Assembly: GCA_003105195.1 (NCBI GenBank)
Contig: PQAH01000081.1
Location: 1-32,651 of the forward strand
Length of the DNA: 32,651 nucleotides
Source: Bradyrhizobiaceae bacterium
GTDB taxonomy: Bacteria > Pseudomonadota > Alphaproteobacteria > Rhizobiales > Xanthobacteraceae
Reading direction: 5' to 3'
Position numbers and translations under genes: made by a program
Shown: positions 23,801-32,651 of the stretch, one piece after another
How positions within the stretch are numbered: position 1 is the stretch's first letter
Layout: every line of letters begins with the position of its first letter
Notes under the pieces: model-generated
Database searches by the model: none
What the model was told of the DNA's origin: nothing
What the model saw: the letters and a program-made list of their open reading frames with translations, nothing else

Positions 23801-25706
23801 CGACATCACGACGACGCCGTTCACGGTCGCGGGCGTCGGCGACATGTCGGGCGACGTGTTCGGCAACGGCATGCTGCTGGAGCGAACCATCCGGCTGGTC
23901 GCGGCCTTCGATCACCGCGACATCTTCATCGATCCGGATCCGGACCCGCAGACGAGCTTCGAGGAACGCAAGCGGCTGTTCGCCATGCCGCGCTCGAGCT
24001 GGCAGGACTACGACCGCTCCCGCATCTCCGCGGGCGGCGGGGTCTATGCGCGCAACGCCAAGGAGATCCAGCTCGGCGAGCCGGCGCAGAGGCTGCTCGG
24101 CCTCGGCGCCGCCAAGGCGACGCCGCAGCAGGTCATGAACGCGATCCTGCGGCTCGAGGCGGACCTGCTCTGGTTCGGCGGCATCGGGACGTTCGTGCGC
24201 GCCTCCGCCGAATCCGACGACCAGGTCGGCGACAAGGCCAACGACCCGATCCGCGTCGCTGCCGCGCAGCTGCGTTGCCGGGTGATCGGGGAAGGCGCCA
24301 ATCTCGGCGTGACCCAGCGCGGCCGCATCGAGGCGGCGACGCGCGGCATCCGGCTCAACACCGACGCGATCGACAACTCGGCGGGTGTCAACACGTCGGA
24401 CGTCGAGGTCAACATCAAGATCGCGCTCAGTGCCCCGGTGCGCGCCGGTACGCTCGGCGTGAAGGAGCGCGACGGCCTGCTCGCGGGCATGACCGACGAG
24501 GTCGCGAGCCTGGTGCTGCGCAACAACTACCAGCAGACGCTCGCGCTCTCTCTGACGCAGCGGCGCGGCCTCGACGAGCTCGGCTTCCAGCAGCGCCTCA
24601 TGCACGCGCTCGAGGCGCGCGGCATGCTCGACCGCGCGATCGAGTTCCTGCCCGACGACATGGAGATCGCCGAACGCCGCAAGCGGGAGCAGGGGCTCAC
24701 CCGCCCCGAGCTCGCCGTCCTGCTCGCCTATGCCAAGCTGGCGCTGCACGGCGACCTGCTCGACTCCGAGGTGCCGGACGATCCCTACCTGGGACGCGAG
24801 CTCGCGCGCTATTTTCCGCGCGCGCTGGTCGAGCGCTTTCCCGAGGCCGTCGAGAGCCATCGGCTGCGCCGCGAGATCATCTCGACGCAGCTCTCCAACG
24901 CGATGATCAACCGGGGCGGGGCCTCGCTGGTGGTGCGCATCGCGGACCAGACCGGGGCGACGCCCGCCGCCATCGCGGCCGCCTTCACGGCGGTGCGCAA
25001 CAGCTATGGGCTGACCGAGCTCAACGGCGAGATCGACGGGCTCGATGCGAAGGTCGCGGGCCGGCTGCAGCTCGACCTCTATGCGGCTGTGCAGGACCTG
25101 CTGCTCGACCGCATCGTCTGGTTCCTGCGCCACCACGATCTTTCGCAGGGGCTTGCCGGCGTGATCGAGCACTATCGCGCCGGCATCGCCGCGGTCGCGT
25201 CGGAACTCGACCGGGTGCTGCCGCCCGATGCGCTGGCCGCGCAGCAGGCCCGCCGTGCGGATCTCGCGGGCGCCGGCGTGCCCGAGGCGCTCGCCCGGCA
25301 GATCGCGCGGCTGCCGGCGCTCTCGGCCGCGGCCGACGTGGTGCTGGTCGCGGACCGGACGCAGCGGCCGGTGGCGGACGTCGCCGCGACCTACTTCGCG
25401 GCCGGCGCCGTCTTTCGGCTCGATCGCATCCGCGGCGCCGCGCGGGACGTCCGGGTCACGGACCACTACGACTGGCTGGTGCGGGACCGGGCGCTCGACT
25501 CGATCGCCGAATCGGAGCGGCGCATCGCGGCGCAGATGCTCGGCAGCGGCGCCGCGGGCGCGGCCGCTATCGAGGCGTGGGTCGCGCCGCGGACCGGGGA
25601 GGTCGATCGGATCCGCATGACCATGCAGGACATGACCAGCTCGGGGCTGACGCTTTCGAAGCTCGCGGTCGCGGCCGGCCTGCTCGGGGACCTCGTGCGC
25701 GATTGA
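20862..25706 (+). CDS. gdhZ: NAD-specific glutamate dehydrogenase, large (180 kDa) type
   Basis: Cytosolic enzyme of 1614 residues converting glutamate and NAD+ to 2-oxoglutarate, ammonium and NADH; the length is typical for the L-GDH180 class known from Caulobacter (GdhZ) and Pseudomonas. A long N-terminal regulatory region with ACT-like segments (about 1-700, e.g. [20 protein letters not shown] at 104-123) precedes the catalytic core: [23 protein letters not shown] (from about 819), [12 protein letters not shown] (about 852-863, substrate Lys) and the NAD-binding [14 protein letters not shown] (about 990-1003). The ~400-residue C-terminal domain (from about 1200) is also class-typical. The ATG at 20862 with GGGAGA upstream is chosen; the frame is open about 1 kb further upstream but runs antisense through the AhpD-like gene. 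In Caulobacter this enzyme links glutamate level to division. The reading frame is intact throughout. Confidence 0.96.
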   Translation: [1614 protein letters not shown]

Positions 25707-25886
25707 CCGCCGCGTGCCCGGGCGCACGACGCAACCTCTGCAACCTGTGGCTGTTGCACGTCGGCGCGCGGTTGTGTGGTAGATTTCGCGGGCGTGATTC
25801 GCCGCTGCCAAGGCACCGTCCAAGGCCGATGGCACGGCCTCTCGAGGGGGAGAGGTTCGCTGCCTCCGTCCATCACCGCGTCGTCC

Positions 25887-27266
25887 ATGACCGCGTCGGC
25901 CGTCAGATCCGCCTCGCGCCCCGCGATCGCCGGCTGGGTGCTGTTCGACTGGGCCGCGCAGCCGTACTTCACGCTGATCATCACCTTCGTCTATGCGCCG
26001 TTCTTCGCCACCGCGATCGCCGCCGATCCGGTTCAGGGACAGGCGCTGTGGGGCTTCGCGACCGCGGCCGCGGGGATCGTCATCGCGTTCTGCTCGCCGG
26101 TGCTCGGCGCCATCGCGGATGCCGGCGGACGGCGCAAGCCCTGGATCGCGGCGTTCGGCCTCCTGGTCGTCGTCGGCGCATCGACGCTCTGGCTCGGCAA
26201 GCCGGGCGACGCGTCGACCATCGCTCTGGTGCTGTGCGCCTACGTGATCGGCACCATCGGCATCGAGTTCGCCACCGTCTTCACCAATGCCATGATGCCG
26301 TCGCTGGTGCCGCCGCACCAGGTCGGCCGCCTGTCCGGCACCGGATGGGCCACCGGCTATATCGGCGGGCTGGTGAGCCTGGTCATCGTGCTCGGCTTCC
26401 TGGCCGGCAATCCGCAGACCGGCAAGACGCTCCTCGGCATCGCGCCGCTGTTCGGCCTCGATCCGGTGCTGCGCGAGGGCGACCGTGCGGCGGGTCCGCT
26501 CACCGCGATCTGGTTCGTGGTGTTCATCCTGCCCCTGTTCCTGTTCACCCCGGACCGGCCCCCGGGCCTGCCGCTGCGCACCGCGATCCGCACCGGGCTC
26601 GCCATGGTGGCCGACACCGTGCGCCGGCTGCCGCGCCATCGCGACACCATGATGTTCCTGATCGCCAACCTGATCTACACGGACGGCATGGTCGCCCTGT
26701 TCGCGTTCGGCGGCATCTACGCGGCCGGCACCTTCGGCTGGGGCACCATCCAGATCGGCATCTTCGGCATCCTGCTCAACGTCACGGCGACCATCGGCGC
26801 CTATCTGGGCGGCAAGCTCGACGACCGCTTCGGGCCGAAGCCCGTGATCATCGGCAGCCTGATCACCTTGATGCTCTCGATCGCGGCCTTCCTGTCGATC
26901 GGGCGCGACTACGTCTTCTTCGTCGTGCCGGTCGCCCCTCCGGAACCGGGTGCCGCCATGTTCGCGGCCGCCGGCGAGCGGGTCTACATCGCGATCGGCC
27001 TGGTGATCGGCTTGGTGGTCGGGCCCGCGCAGGCGGCCTCGCGCACGCTGCTGGTGCGGCTCGCGCCCGCCGAGAAGGTCACCCAGTACTTCGGCCTGTT
27101 CGCCCTGTCGGGCAAGGTGACGTCGTTCCTCGGGCCGTTCCTGGTCGCGGTCGTGACCACGGCGGCGGCGAGCCAGAAGGCCGGAATGGCCGTGCTGATC
27201 GGCTTTTTCGCGATGGGCGCGCTGGTGCTGAGCTTCGTCAGTGTCGGAAGTGGCGCACGCCGGTGA
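25887..27266 (+). CDS. MFS transporter, UMF1/Atg22-like family
   Basis: Inner-membrane transporter of about 459 residues with some twelve hydrophobic helices. The first helix region reads [18 protein letters not shown], matching the Y/F-DWA-xxx-Y signature of the UMF1 family related to yeast vacuolar Atg22; [14 protein letters not shown] (about residues 75-88) and [14 protein letters not shown] later are the MFS loop motifs. Substrate is unknown; amino-acid efflux has been suggested for Atg22. The start is uncertain: the ATG at 25887 lacks a ribosome binding site, whereas GAGGGGGAGAGG ends at 25854, five bases before an in-frame CTG at 25860; a GTG at 25776 also opens the frame. The gene follows glutamate dehydrogenase by 180 bp on the same strand and its last 29 bases overlap the 3' end of purH on the other strand. 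Confidence 0.9.
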   Translation: MTASAVRSASRPAIAGWVLFDWAAQPYFTLIITFVYAPFFATAIAADPVQGQALWGFATAAAGIVIAFCSPVLGAIADAGGRRKPWIAAFGLLVVVGASTLWLGKPGDASTIALVLCAYVIGTIGIEFATVFTNAMMPSLVPPHQVGRLSGTGWATGYIGGLVSLVIVLGFLAGNPQTGKTLLGIAPLFGLDPVLREGDRAAGPLTAIWFVVFILPLFLFTPDRPPGLPLRTAIRTGLAMVADTVRRLPRHRDTMMFLIANLIYTDGMVALFAFGGIYAAGTFGWGTIQIGIFGILLNVTATIGAYLGGKLDDRFGPKPVIIGSLITLMLSIAAFLSIGRDYVFFVVPVAPPEPGAAMFAAAGERVYIAIGLVIGLVVGPAQAASRTLLVRLAPAEKVTQYFGLFALSGKVTSFLGPFLVAVVTTAAASQKAGMAVLIGFFAMGALVLSFVSVGSGARR

Positions 27267-28830
27267 ACACCATGGCGATGCCGTGGTCGTCCGCCGCCTT
27301 GATCACCTCGTCGTCGCGCATCGACCCGCCCGGCTGAACCACCGCGGTGGCGCCGGCCTCGATCGCGACCAGGAGCCCGTCGGCGAACGGAAAGAAGGCG
27401 TCGGAGGCGACCACCGAGCCCCGGGTCGGCGGCGCCGGCAGCTTCGCCTCGCGCGCTGCGTCCTCGGCCTTGCGCGCCGCGATGCGCGCCGAATCGACGC
27501 GGCTCATCTGGCCGGCGCCGATGCCGACCGTGGCGCGGTCCTTGGCGTAGACGATGGTGTTCGATTTCACGTGCTTGGCGACCCGGAAGGCGAAGCGCAG
27601 GTCCGCGAGCTCGGCCTCGCTCGGGCTGCGCCGGGTCACGGTGCGCAGCTGCATCTCCTCGACCACCGCATTGTCGCGCGACTGCACCAGGAGCCCGCCC
27701 GCCACGGTCTTGGCGGTGAGGCCGCGCGCGCGTGGATCGGGCAGGCCGCCCGCGAGCAGGAGCCGGAGGTTCTTCTTCGCGCCCACGATGGCGATCGCCT
27801 CCGCGCTCGCGTCCGGCGCGATGATCACCTCGGTGAAGATCTCCGTGATGGCCCGCGCGGCCTCCGCGTCGAGCGGGCGGTTGAGCGCGACGATGCCGCC
27901 GAAGGCCGAGACCGGATCGCAAGCGAGCGCCTTGCGATAGGCCTCGAGCAGGCTCGCGCCCTCCGCCACGCCGCAGGGATTGGCGTGCTTGACGATGACG
28001 CAGCCGGCCGTGCGCGCGGGGTCGAGCTCGGCGACGCATTCGTAGGCCGCGTCGGTGTCGTTGATGTTGTTGTAGGAGAGCTGCTTGCCCTGTACCTGGC
28101 GCGCGGTGGCGACGCCGAAGCGCGTCTCGGCCGTACGGTAGAAGGCCGCGCTCTGGTGCGGGTTCTCGCCGTAGCGCAGCGCCTCGACGAGACGGCCGCC
28201 GAAGGCGCGGTAGGAGGGGGCCGCATCGTCGAGCTCGGCCGCGAACCAGCCCGAGATCGCGGCGTCGTAGGCGGCGGTGCGCGCATAGGCCTTGGCCGCG
28301 AGCGCCTTGCGCAACGCCAGGGTCGTGGCGCCGTCATGCGCGGAGAGCTCGGCGAGCACGCCGGCATAGTCCTCGGGCTCGACCACCACCGCGACATCGG
28401 CGTGATTCTTGGCGGCGGCGCGGATCATGGCCGGTCCGCCGATGTCGATGTTCTCGACGCAGTCGGCGAACGGCGCGCCCTTCGCGACCGTCGCCTCGAA
28501 GGGATAGAGATTGACCACCAGGAGGTCGATCGGTGCGATGCCATGGTGGCTCATCGCTGCGCGATGAGCTTCGTCGTCGCGGATCGCGAGCAGGCCGCCA
28601 TGCACCTTGGGATGCAGGGTCTTCACGCGCCCGTCCATCATCTCGGGAAAGCCCGTGAGGTCGGAGACGTCGCGCACCGCGAGCCCGGCATCGGCGAGCG
28701 CCTTGCGCGTGCCGCCCGTGGAGACGAGCTCGATTCCGCGCGCCGCGAGCGCGCGGGCGAAATCGAGCAGGCCGGTCTTGTCGGAGACGGAGAGAAGTGC
28801 ACGGGCGACGCAGCGGTGGCCTTGGGTCAT
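27238..28830 (-). CDS. purH: Bifunctional AICAR formyltransferase / IMP cyclohydrolase
   Basis: The last two steps of purine synthesis: AICAR to FAICAR using 10-formyl-tetrahydrofolate, then closure to IMP. The protein has 530 residues (E. coli PurH 529). The N-terminal cyclohydrolase domain (1 to about 150) begins [18 protein letters not shown] and contains [25 protein letters not shown] and VVNLYPFE. The transformylase domain (about 200-530) has [20 protein letters not shown] and VKHANPCG, with catalytic Lys281 and His282, and ends in GDGLL-like [12 protein letters not shown] and [10 protein letters not shown]. The ATG at 28830 overlaps the stop of the heparinase-like gene as ATGA, so translation is probably coupled; no separate ribosome binding site is clear. 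It is the third gene of the rsmB - heparinase-like - purH unit. Its 3' end overlaps the convergent transporter gene by 29 bp. Confidence 0.97.
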   Translation of the reverse strand: MTQGHRCVARALLSVSDKTGLLDFARALAARGIELVSTGGTRKALADAGLAVRDVSDLTGFPEMMDGRVKTLHPKVHGGLLAIRDDEAHRAAMSHHGIAPIDLLVVNLYPFEATVAKGAPFADCVENIDIGGPAMIRAAAKNHADVAVVVEPEDYAGVLAELSAHDGATTLALRKALAAKAYARTAAYDAAISGWFAAELDDAAPSYRAFGGRLVEALRYGENPHQSAAFYRTAETRFGVATARQVQGKQLSYNNINDTDAAYECVAELDPARTAGCVIVKHANPCGVAEGASLLEAYRKALACDPVSAFGGIVALNRPLDAEAARAITEIFTEVIIAPDASAEAIAIVGAKKNLRLLLAGGLPDPRARGLTAKTVAGGLLVQSRDNAVVEEMQLRTVTRRSPSEAELADLRFAFRVAKHVKSNTIVYAKDRATVGIGAGQMSRVDSARIAARKAEDAAREAKLPAPPTRGSVVASDAFFPFADGLLVAIEAGATAVVQPGGSMRDDEVIKAADDHGIAMVFTGVRHFRH

Positions 28831-30575
28831 AGCGGCAGCTCGGGTTCCCTGCGGGAGGATCGGCGCGGATGCGATTCGGCCGGATCCACATACGCGAAAG
28901 TCCACTGCACGTGCGAGGCCTGTCGGGCCTGTCCGTAGATCACGATTTGCGTCGTCCGGCGCGGACCGTCGGGACCGGCCAGAAAGACGCTTTCCTCCAG
29001 CTCGACCTGGTCCTCCCGCGCCGCGAAGGTCCAGACCTCGCGGTTCGGCAGCATCAGCATGGCGCCGCGGCCGTCGGAGAGCCGGCTCACCTTGACGAGG
29101 GGATGAAGGTGAAAGCGCACCGCGAACAGGTCGGGGCGCCCCGAGGGCAGCTTGTTGCCGCGCGCGGGCAGGAACATGTCCTCGCCTTCGAGCCGGCGAC
29201 CGTCCGCCGTCAGCCACAGGCTGCGCTGGTGCACGACGCCGTAGCGGTCCGCATAGCCGTTGTGAGAGGCGCGCAGCGCCGGCCCGGCCTCGTCGTCGAG
29301 CCGCGTCACCGGCACGTCGGTCGGTCCCGAGACGATGGGCGATCCGACCAGGCGTCGCAGCGGGCCGGTGGCGAGGAATCGGGCCGAGGAGGTGTCGTTG
29401 AAGGTGACCGTGGAATGCGCGGCAGTGGCGCGCGCCACCTCGCGCCAAGTCTCGCGGCTGGTGGCCGGGAGTCCGCAATTCACCACGATCCGGTAGGTCT
29501 TGGACGAGAGCTCGAAGGAGAGGCAGCCGGCATCCGCTTCCTGGCTCATGGCGAGCGGCGGCGGACGGCCGGTGTCGACCAGCATCACGGTCTCTCCCCC
29601 CTGCAGGCGCTGATATCCCGCGTGCGGCGCGTTGGTGACCGGCGCGCCGCGCGCATCATCATAGGCGAGCACGGTCGCGAGCAGGTCCGGCGCGGTCGGC
29701 CCCATCCCGTTGAACAGGCCGAAGCTGCCGTCGCCGTGCCGGAAGAAGCGCAGCATCGGCATCATGCGGTCGATGGCATTGAGCAGCGCGGGCGGCGGCG
29801 GCACGTTGCGCGCCGCATAGGCCTGCCGCAGCGGCAGGAGATCGAGCAGAAGCTCGATCAGCACGCCGGGATTGCGGCTCACATGGCCGCCGTCGGGCAG
29901 GACCTGGCGCCCAAGCTCGGCGATCAGCCGGCCGGTCATCGTCTTGAGCAGGCGCGCCTGTCCCTGCATGCACAGGCCCGCATAGGTGAGCGCAATGATC
30001 GCCTGCAGGCGCGGGACGCCCTCGCGCGCGGCCGGCAGTGCGCGGCGCAGATACCGCACCTGCCGGGTCAGGTTGCGCAGGAAGCGGCGGTAGAAGCGCA
30101 TGTCGGCTTCGTTGAGCAGCAATGGTGCCTGGCTCAACCAGGAGATGATGCGCCGCGCCACGATCTCGGGACGCCAGGCGCCGACGCCGTGCGAGGCCTG
30201 CAGGGACATCCACTCGTCCACGAGCGCGCGGGCATTGGCGCGCGTGATGCCCGATTCGGCGGCCCGCAGGTGGCGCAGCCAGCCGAAGCCCAGCAAGGTA
30301 TCGGCCCATTCCTCCGAGGGCGGTTCCATCTCGAAGGGGGAGCGGCCGTCGCAGGCGACGATCTTGCCCGCAAAGGCGAAGCGCCCCGCATAGATCTCGC
30401 TCGCGCGCGTGGGATCGGCGGTGCGCAGATCCTGGGGCGCGATCAGGAGACGGTCGGAAGCCGGGGCCAACCGCCAGCGCAACAAGGGGCTGACGCGGCC
30501 CGCGGCCATGCGCAGCCCGCTACGCGCCGAAAACAGCGCAAGCTTCATTTGCTCCGCGACAGACCCGCGGGCCAT
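28827..30575 (-). CDS. Heparinase II/III-family protein
   Basis: Protein of 582 residues with an (alpha/alpha)-toroid-like N-terminal half (about 60-310; [47 protein letters not shown]) and a beta-rich heparinase II/III C-terminal half (about 330-560) with [14 protein letters not shown] and [19 protein letters not shown]. The family includes polysaccharide lyases acting on uronic-acid polymers. There is no signal peptide, so secretion is unclear, and the true substrate in alphaproteobacteria is not known. The ATG at 30575 has AGGGG upstream; a Met at 30548 preceded by GGAG is the alternative. From memory, a heparinase-like gene between rsmB and purH is a conserved arrangement in Hyphomicrobiales. 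Its stop overlaps the purH start by four bases (ATGA). It lies 127 bp after rsmB. Confidence 0.88.
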   Translation of the reverse strand: MARGSVAEQMKLALFSARSGLRMAAGRVSPLLRWRLAPASDRLLIAPQDLRTADPTRASEIYAGRFAFAGKIVACDGRSPFEMEPPSEEWADTLLGFGWLRHLRAAESGITRANARALVDEWMSLQASHGVGAWRPEIVARRIISWLSQAPLLLNEADMRFYRRFLRNLTRQVRYLRRALPAAREGVPRLQAIIALTYAGLCMQGQARLLKTMTGRLIAELGRQVLPDGGHVSRNPGVLIELLLDLLPLRQAYAARNVPPPPALLNAIDRMMPMLRFFRHGDGSFGLFNGMGPTAPDLLATVLAYDDARGAPVTNAPHAGYQRLQGGETVMLVDTGRPPPLAMSQEADAGCLSFELSSKTYRIVVNCGLPATSRETWREVARATAAHSTVTFNDTSSARFLATGPLRRLVGSPIVSGPTDVPVTRLDDEAGPALRASHNGYADRYGVVHQRSLWLTADGRRLEGEDMFLPARGNKLPSGRPDLFAVRFHLHPLVKVSRLSDGRGAMLMLPNREVWTFAAREDQVELEESVFLAGPDGPRRTTQIVIYGQARQASHVQWTFAYVDPAESHPRRSSRREPELPL

Positions 30576-30702
30576 GCGCGCCCCTCGCCCCCTTCACACC
30601 TGCGGGCGCCGGTCGTCCCGCAAGAGGCCACAAGATAGCGTCCGGGTGATTCGCGGCAACCGAACCTACCCGACTGGGTAAACCCGGCAGGAAAAGGGTG
30701 AC

Positions 30703-32043
30703 TCAGGTCCGCGTCAGGCGCGCCGCATAGAAGCCGTCGAGTCCCGCCATGCGCGGCTCTTCGTCCGGCAGGTGGCACGGCAAGGTCCGCAGATCGCCTA
30801 CCGGAGTGACGAATTCGCTGCAGCCCCCGACCTCGGCGGCGGTAATGGGTTGCCGGCGCAGGTCGCCGTGGCGCGCCAGCAGGGCCTCGATCTGGGCCTC
30901 CCCCTCCTCGGCCTCGAGCGAGCAGGTACAGTAGACCAGGGTGCCGCCCGGCGCCGTCAGAGCGACGGCGCGATCGAGCAGGCGCCGCTGCAGGTCGACG
31001 AGGGCGCCCATGTCCTCCTCCCGCTTGAGCCAGGGAATGTCGGGATGCCGGCGGATCGTACCGGTCGAGGAGCAGGGCGCGTCGACCAGCACGGCCTCGA
31101 ACGGTTCGGCCTGCCACTCGGTGACGTCCGCGGTCACGGTCTCGGCCGCGAGACCAAGCCGTGCGAGGTTGTCGCGCAATCGGCCGAGCCGCGTCGGCGA
31201 GCGGTCGACCGCGGTCACGCGGGCGCCCGCGAGCGCCAGCTGCGCGGTCTTGCCGCCCGGCGCCGCACAGAGATCGGCGACGCGCCAGCCGGCCGGCGAT
31301 CCGACGAGGCGCGCGGGGAGCGCGGCCGCCGCGTCCTGAACCCACCAGGCGCCTTCCACATAACCGGGCAGGAGCGAGACGGGGCCGTGGGCAATCGTCC
31401 TGACCGTACCGGTCGGCAGGACGCGGCCGCGCAGGCGCTGCGCCCAGCTCTCGGGGGCCGACTTCACGGTGAGATCGAGCGGCGGCTCCTGGCGCTGCGC
31501 CTGCGCGATGGCGCGCGCGGTCTCGACGCCGTAGTGGCGCTGCCAGCGGGCGAGCAGCCAGCCCGGCGTATCGAGCGAGGGGGAATCGAGTGCCGCGAGA
31601 TCGCCCGCGCCTTCGCGGGTCACGCGCCGCAGCACCGCATTCACCAGCCCCGCATAGCGGGCGGCGCGACGGTCGGCCTGGGCGAGGCGCACGCCGAGAT
31701 CGACAGCCGCGTGATCCGGCACGTCGAGGAAGAGCAGCTGGGCGGCGCCGAGCAGGAGAACGGACTCGACGCGCGGCGCATCCGCGGGGGGACCGCGCTC
31801 GAGATAGCGCGCGAGCACCGCGCGCAGGGTACCGAAGCGGCGCAGGGTGGTGGCGACGAGCTTGCGCATGAAGGCGCGGTCGCGCTCGGCGAGACCCGCA
31901 ATGCCGGGCTGCGCCTCGGCGCCGTCGAGCAGTTCGTCGAGTGGCCGATGCCGGCGCAGCACGCCCTCGAGAACCTCGACCGCGACACGGCGCGCGGCGA
32001 GGCCGGGAACGACCGCAGGCGCTGCACGTCGGGGATTTGCCAT
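30703..32043 (-). CDS. rsmB: 16S rRNA (cytosine-5) methyltransferase RsmB
   Basis: SAM-dependent RNA m5C methyltransferase of 446 residues, of the type that modifies C967 of 16S rRNA. The N-terminal NusB-like RNA-binding domain (about 15-145) has ERDRAFMRKLVATTLRR and YAGLVNAVLRR. The catalytic domain contains the SAM loop VADLCAAPGGKTAQLA (255-270), VDAPCSSTGTIRRHPDI (320-336) with Cys324, and YCTCSLEAEE (371-380) with catalytic Cys374; these two cysteines define the RsmB/NOP2 class. The start at 32043 begins MANPRRAAP and is 137 bp from the htpX stop. It heads the unit with the heparinase-like gene and purH. Fmu, the older name, refers to the same protein. Confidence 0.95.
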   Translation of the reverse strand: MANPRRAAPAVVPGLAARRVAVEVLEGVLRRHRPLDELLDGAEAQPGIAGLAERDRAFMRKLVATTLRRFGTLRAVLARYLERGPPADAPRVESVLLLGAAQLLFLDVPDHAAVDLGVRLAQADRRAARYAGLVNAVLRRVTREGAGDLAALDSPSLDTPGWLLARWQRHYGVETARAIAQAQRQEPPLDLTVKSAPESWAQRLRGRVLPTGTVRTIAHGPVSLLPGYVEGAWWVQDAAAALPARLVGSPAGWRVADLCAAPGGKTAQLALAGARVTAVDRSPTRLGRLRDNLARLGLAAETVTADVTEWQAEPFEAVLVDAPCSSTGTIRRHPDIPWLKREEDMGALVDLQRRLLDRAVALTAPGGTLVYCTCSLEAEEGEAQIEALLARHGDLRRQPITAAEVGGCSEFVTPVGDLRTLPCHLPDEEPRMAGLDGFYAARLTRT

Positions 32044-32180
32044 GGAGAACGATCTGAACTGTCCGTATCGGTGCCCCGCTGGCCCACGAGCAACGGGCGC
32101 GCCGGATTATCGTTCCACCATAGCTTGGCAGAGATGTGATGGCTTGCGATTTCGTGCCACGCGGCGCGAAACCGCGCGTC

Positions 32181-32651
32181 TCATCCCCACGGGCCGCGCG
32201 GCCGGCTCGCGCCGCCCCACGGGCCGCGCGGCGCGCCGGCGCGCGGCGTCGGCGAGGCGCGATAGCCGGAACCGCCGATCTCGTTCGCGAAGGCGCGCAG
32301 GGCGGCGATCCGGTTCTCGGTCGCGGGATGGGTGGAAAAGAGATTGTCCATGCGCATCCCGGACAGCGGATTGATGATGAACATGTGCGCGGTCGCGGGG
32401 TTGCGCTCGGCGTCGTCGTTGGGAATCCGGTGAGCCGCGGCGTCGATCTTGGCGAGCGCGGAGGCGAGCCACATCGGCTCGCCGCAGATCTCGGCGCCGC
32501 CGCGATCGGCCGCATATTCGCGGGTTCGGCTGATCATCATCTGCACGATCATGGCGGCGATCGGCGCCAGGATCACCATCAGCAGCGTGCCGACGATGCC
32601 GAAGCCGCTATTGTTGTCACGATTGCCGCCGAAGAACATGCCGAACTGCGC
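32181..32651 (-). CDS. htpX: HtpX-type zinc metalloprotease, C-terminal part (N-terminus outside window)
   Basis: The frame is open from the window edge to a TGA at 32181-32183, giving the last 156 residues. It shows [11 protein letters not shown], a hydrophobic helix ([21 protein letters not shown]), then [19 protein letters not shown], in which the Glu of [12 protein letters not shown] is the third zinc ligand of M48 proteases; [13 protein letters not shown] and [16 protein letters not shown] complete the family C-terminus. The HEXXH helix would be outside the window. HtpX degrades damaged inner-membrane proteins together with FtsH. After the conserved region comes a Pro/Gly-rich tail with PRGPWG twice, encoded by an 18-base direct repeat. 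It lies upstream of rsmB on the same strand. Confidence 0.93.
   Translation of the reverse strand, partial: AQFGMFFGGNRDNNSGFGIVGTLLMVILAPIAAMIVQMMISRTREYAADRGGAEICGEPMWLASALAKIDAAAHRIPNDDAERNPATAHMFIINPLSGMRMDNLFSTHPATENRIAALRAFANEIGGSGYRASPTPRAGAPRGPWGGASRPRGPWG
32185..32232 (-). repeat. 18-nt direct repeat, 30-nt period, in the htpX 3' end
   Basis: CCCCACGGGCCGCGCGGC occurs at 32185-32202 and again at 32215-32232. Because the period is a multiple of three, the repeat preserves the frame and encodes PRGPWG twice in the non-conserved tail of the protease. This looks like a small in-frame tandem duplication. Confidence 0.85.

Noticed and set aside
21507..26639. A 1710-codon open frame antisense to the glutamate dehydrogenase gene
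   Set aside because: It is a shadow frame caused by high GC content and codon bias; its product is Arg/Asp/His/Gln-rich with no recognisable domain, and the opposite strand encodes a full-length known enzyme.
32144..32159. TGGCACGAAATCGCAA on the minus strand upstream of rsmB, resembling a sigma-54 site
   Set aside because: The -24 element is perfect, but the GC of the -12 element is one base too close (GG-N9-GC), and sigma-54 spacing is strict.

Overview
The window is GC-rich chromosomal DNA from an alphaproteobacterium, most likely of the order Hyphomicrobiales (Bradyrhizobium/Xanthobacteraceae-like). This rests on the 112-residue GlnK proteins paired with AmtB, a ~1600-residue NAD-glutamate dehydrogenase, a 63-residue Trm112-like protein, a stand-alone prolyl-tRNA editing protein, the rsmB / heparinase-like / purH order, and small intergenic palindromes of a kind common in these genomes. 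There is no phage, transposase, integrase, CRISPR array or rRNA. One tRNA (Gly, GCC) is present. The two edge genes (dapC at the left, htpX at the right) are cut by the window.

Layout. 1-890: dapC (minus), preceded by an exact TTAA-N7-TTAAC (CtrA-type) box. 1034-4933: two tandem minus-strand glnK-amtB modules for ammonium sensing and uptake; the promoter-proximal side of the first carries a near-consensus sigma-54 site. 5118-5984: tesB-type acyl-CoA thioesterase. 6085-10053: a putative envelope-glycan locus in which a GtrA-type membrane protein and a UDP-galactopyranose-mutase-like flavoenzyme (minus) diverge from a large GT-C-like membrane protein (plus). 10108-10575: a collagen-repeat lipoprotein. 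10777-12951: ubiquinone-type flavin hydroxylase, glutathione transferase and Trm112-like protein. 13085-14140: LigC-type ATP-dependent DNA ligase, facing an opposing group made of a LON-substrate-domain protein, a CnoX-like thioredoxin and a prolyl-tRNA editing protein. 16621-16695: tRNA-Gly. 16797-20696: VOC protein, gamma-glutamyltransferase, TPM-domain membrane protein, and an AhpD-like protein with a basic N-terminal extension. 20862-27266: NAD-glutamate dehydrogenase followed by a UMF1-type MFS transporter. 27238-32043: a probable minus-strand operon rsmB - heparinase II/III-like - purH, with htpX upstream.

How the parts fit. Most genes are core metabolism and translation maintenance. 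Nitrogen is the clearest theme: ammonium uptake and PII signalling at the left, gamma-glutamyl peptide hydrolysis and glutamate catabolism on the right. The least explained part is the 6-10.6 kb interval, where lipid-linked sugar handling, a sugar-nucleotide flavoenzyme, a GT-C-like protein with acidic and DHH motifs, and a collagen-like lipoprotein sit together; the divergent promoter there carries two one-mismatch CtrA-like boxes. I regard that as the best candidate for an undescribed function, but it is inference from motifs and context. All readings are by eye; no database search or folding program was run.
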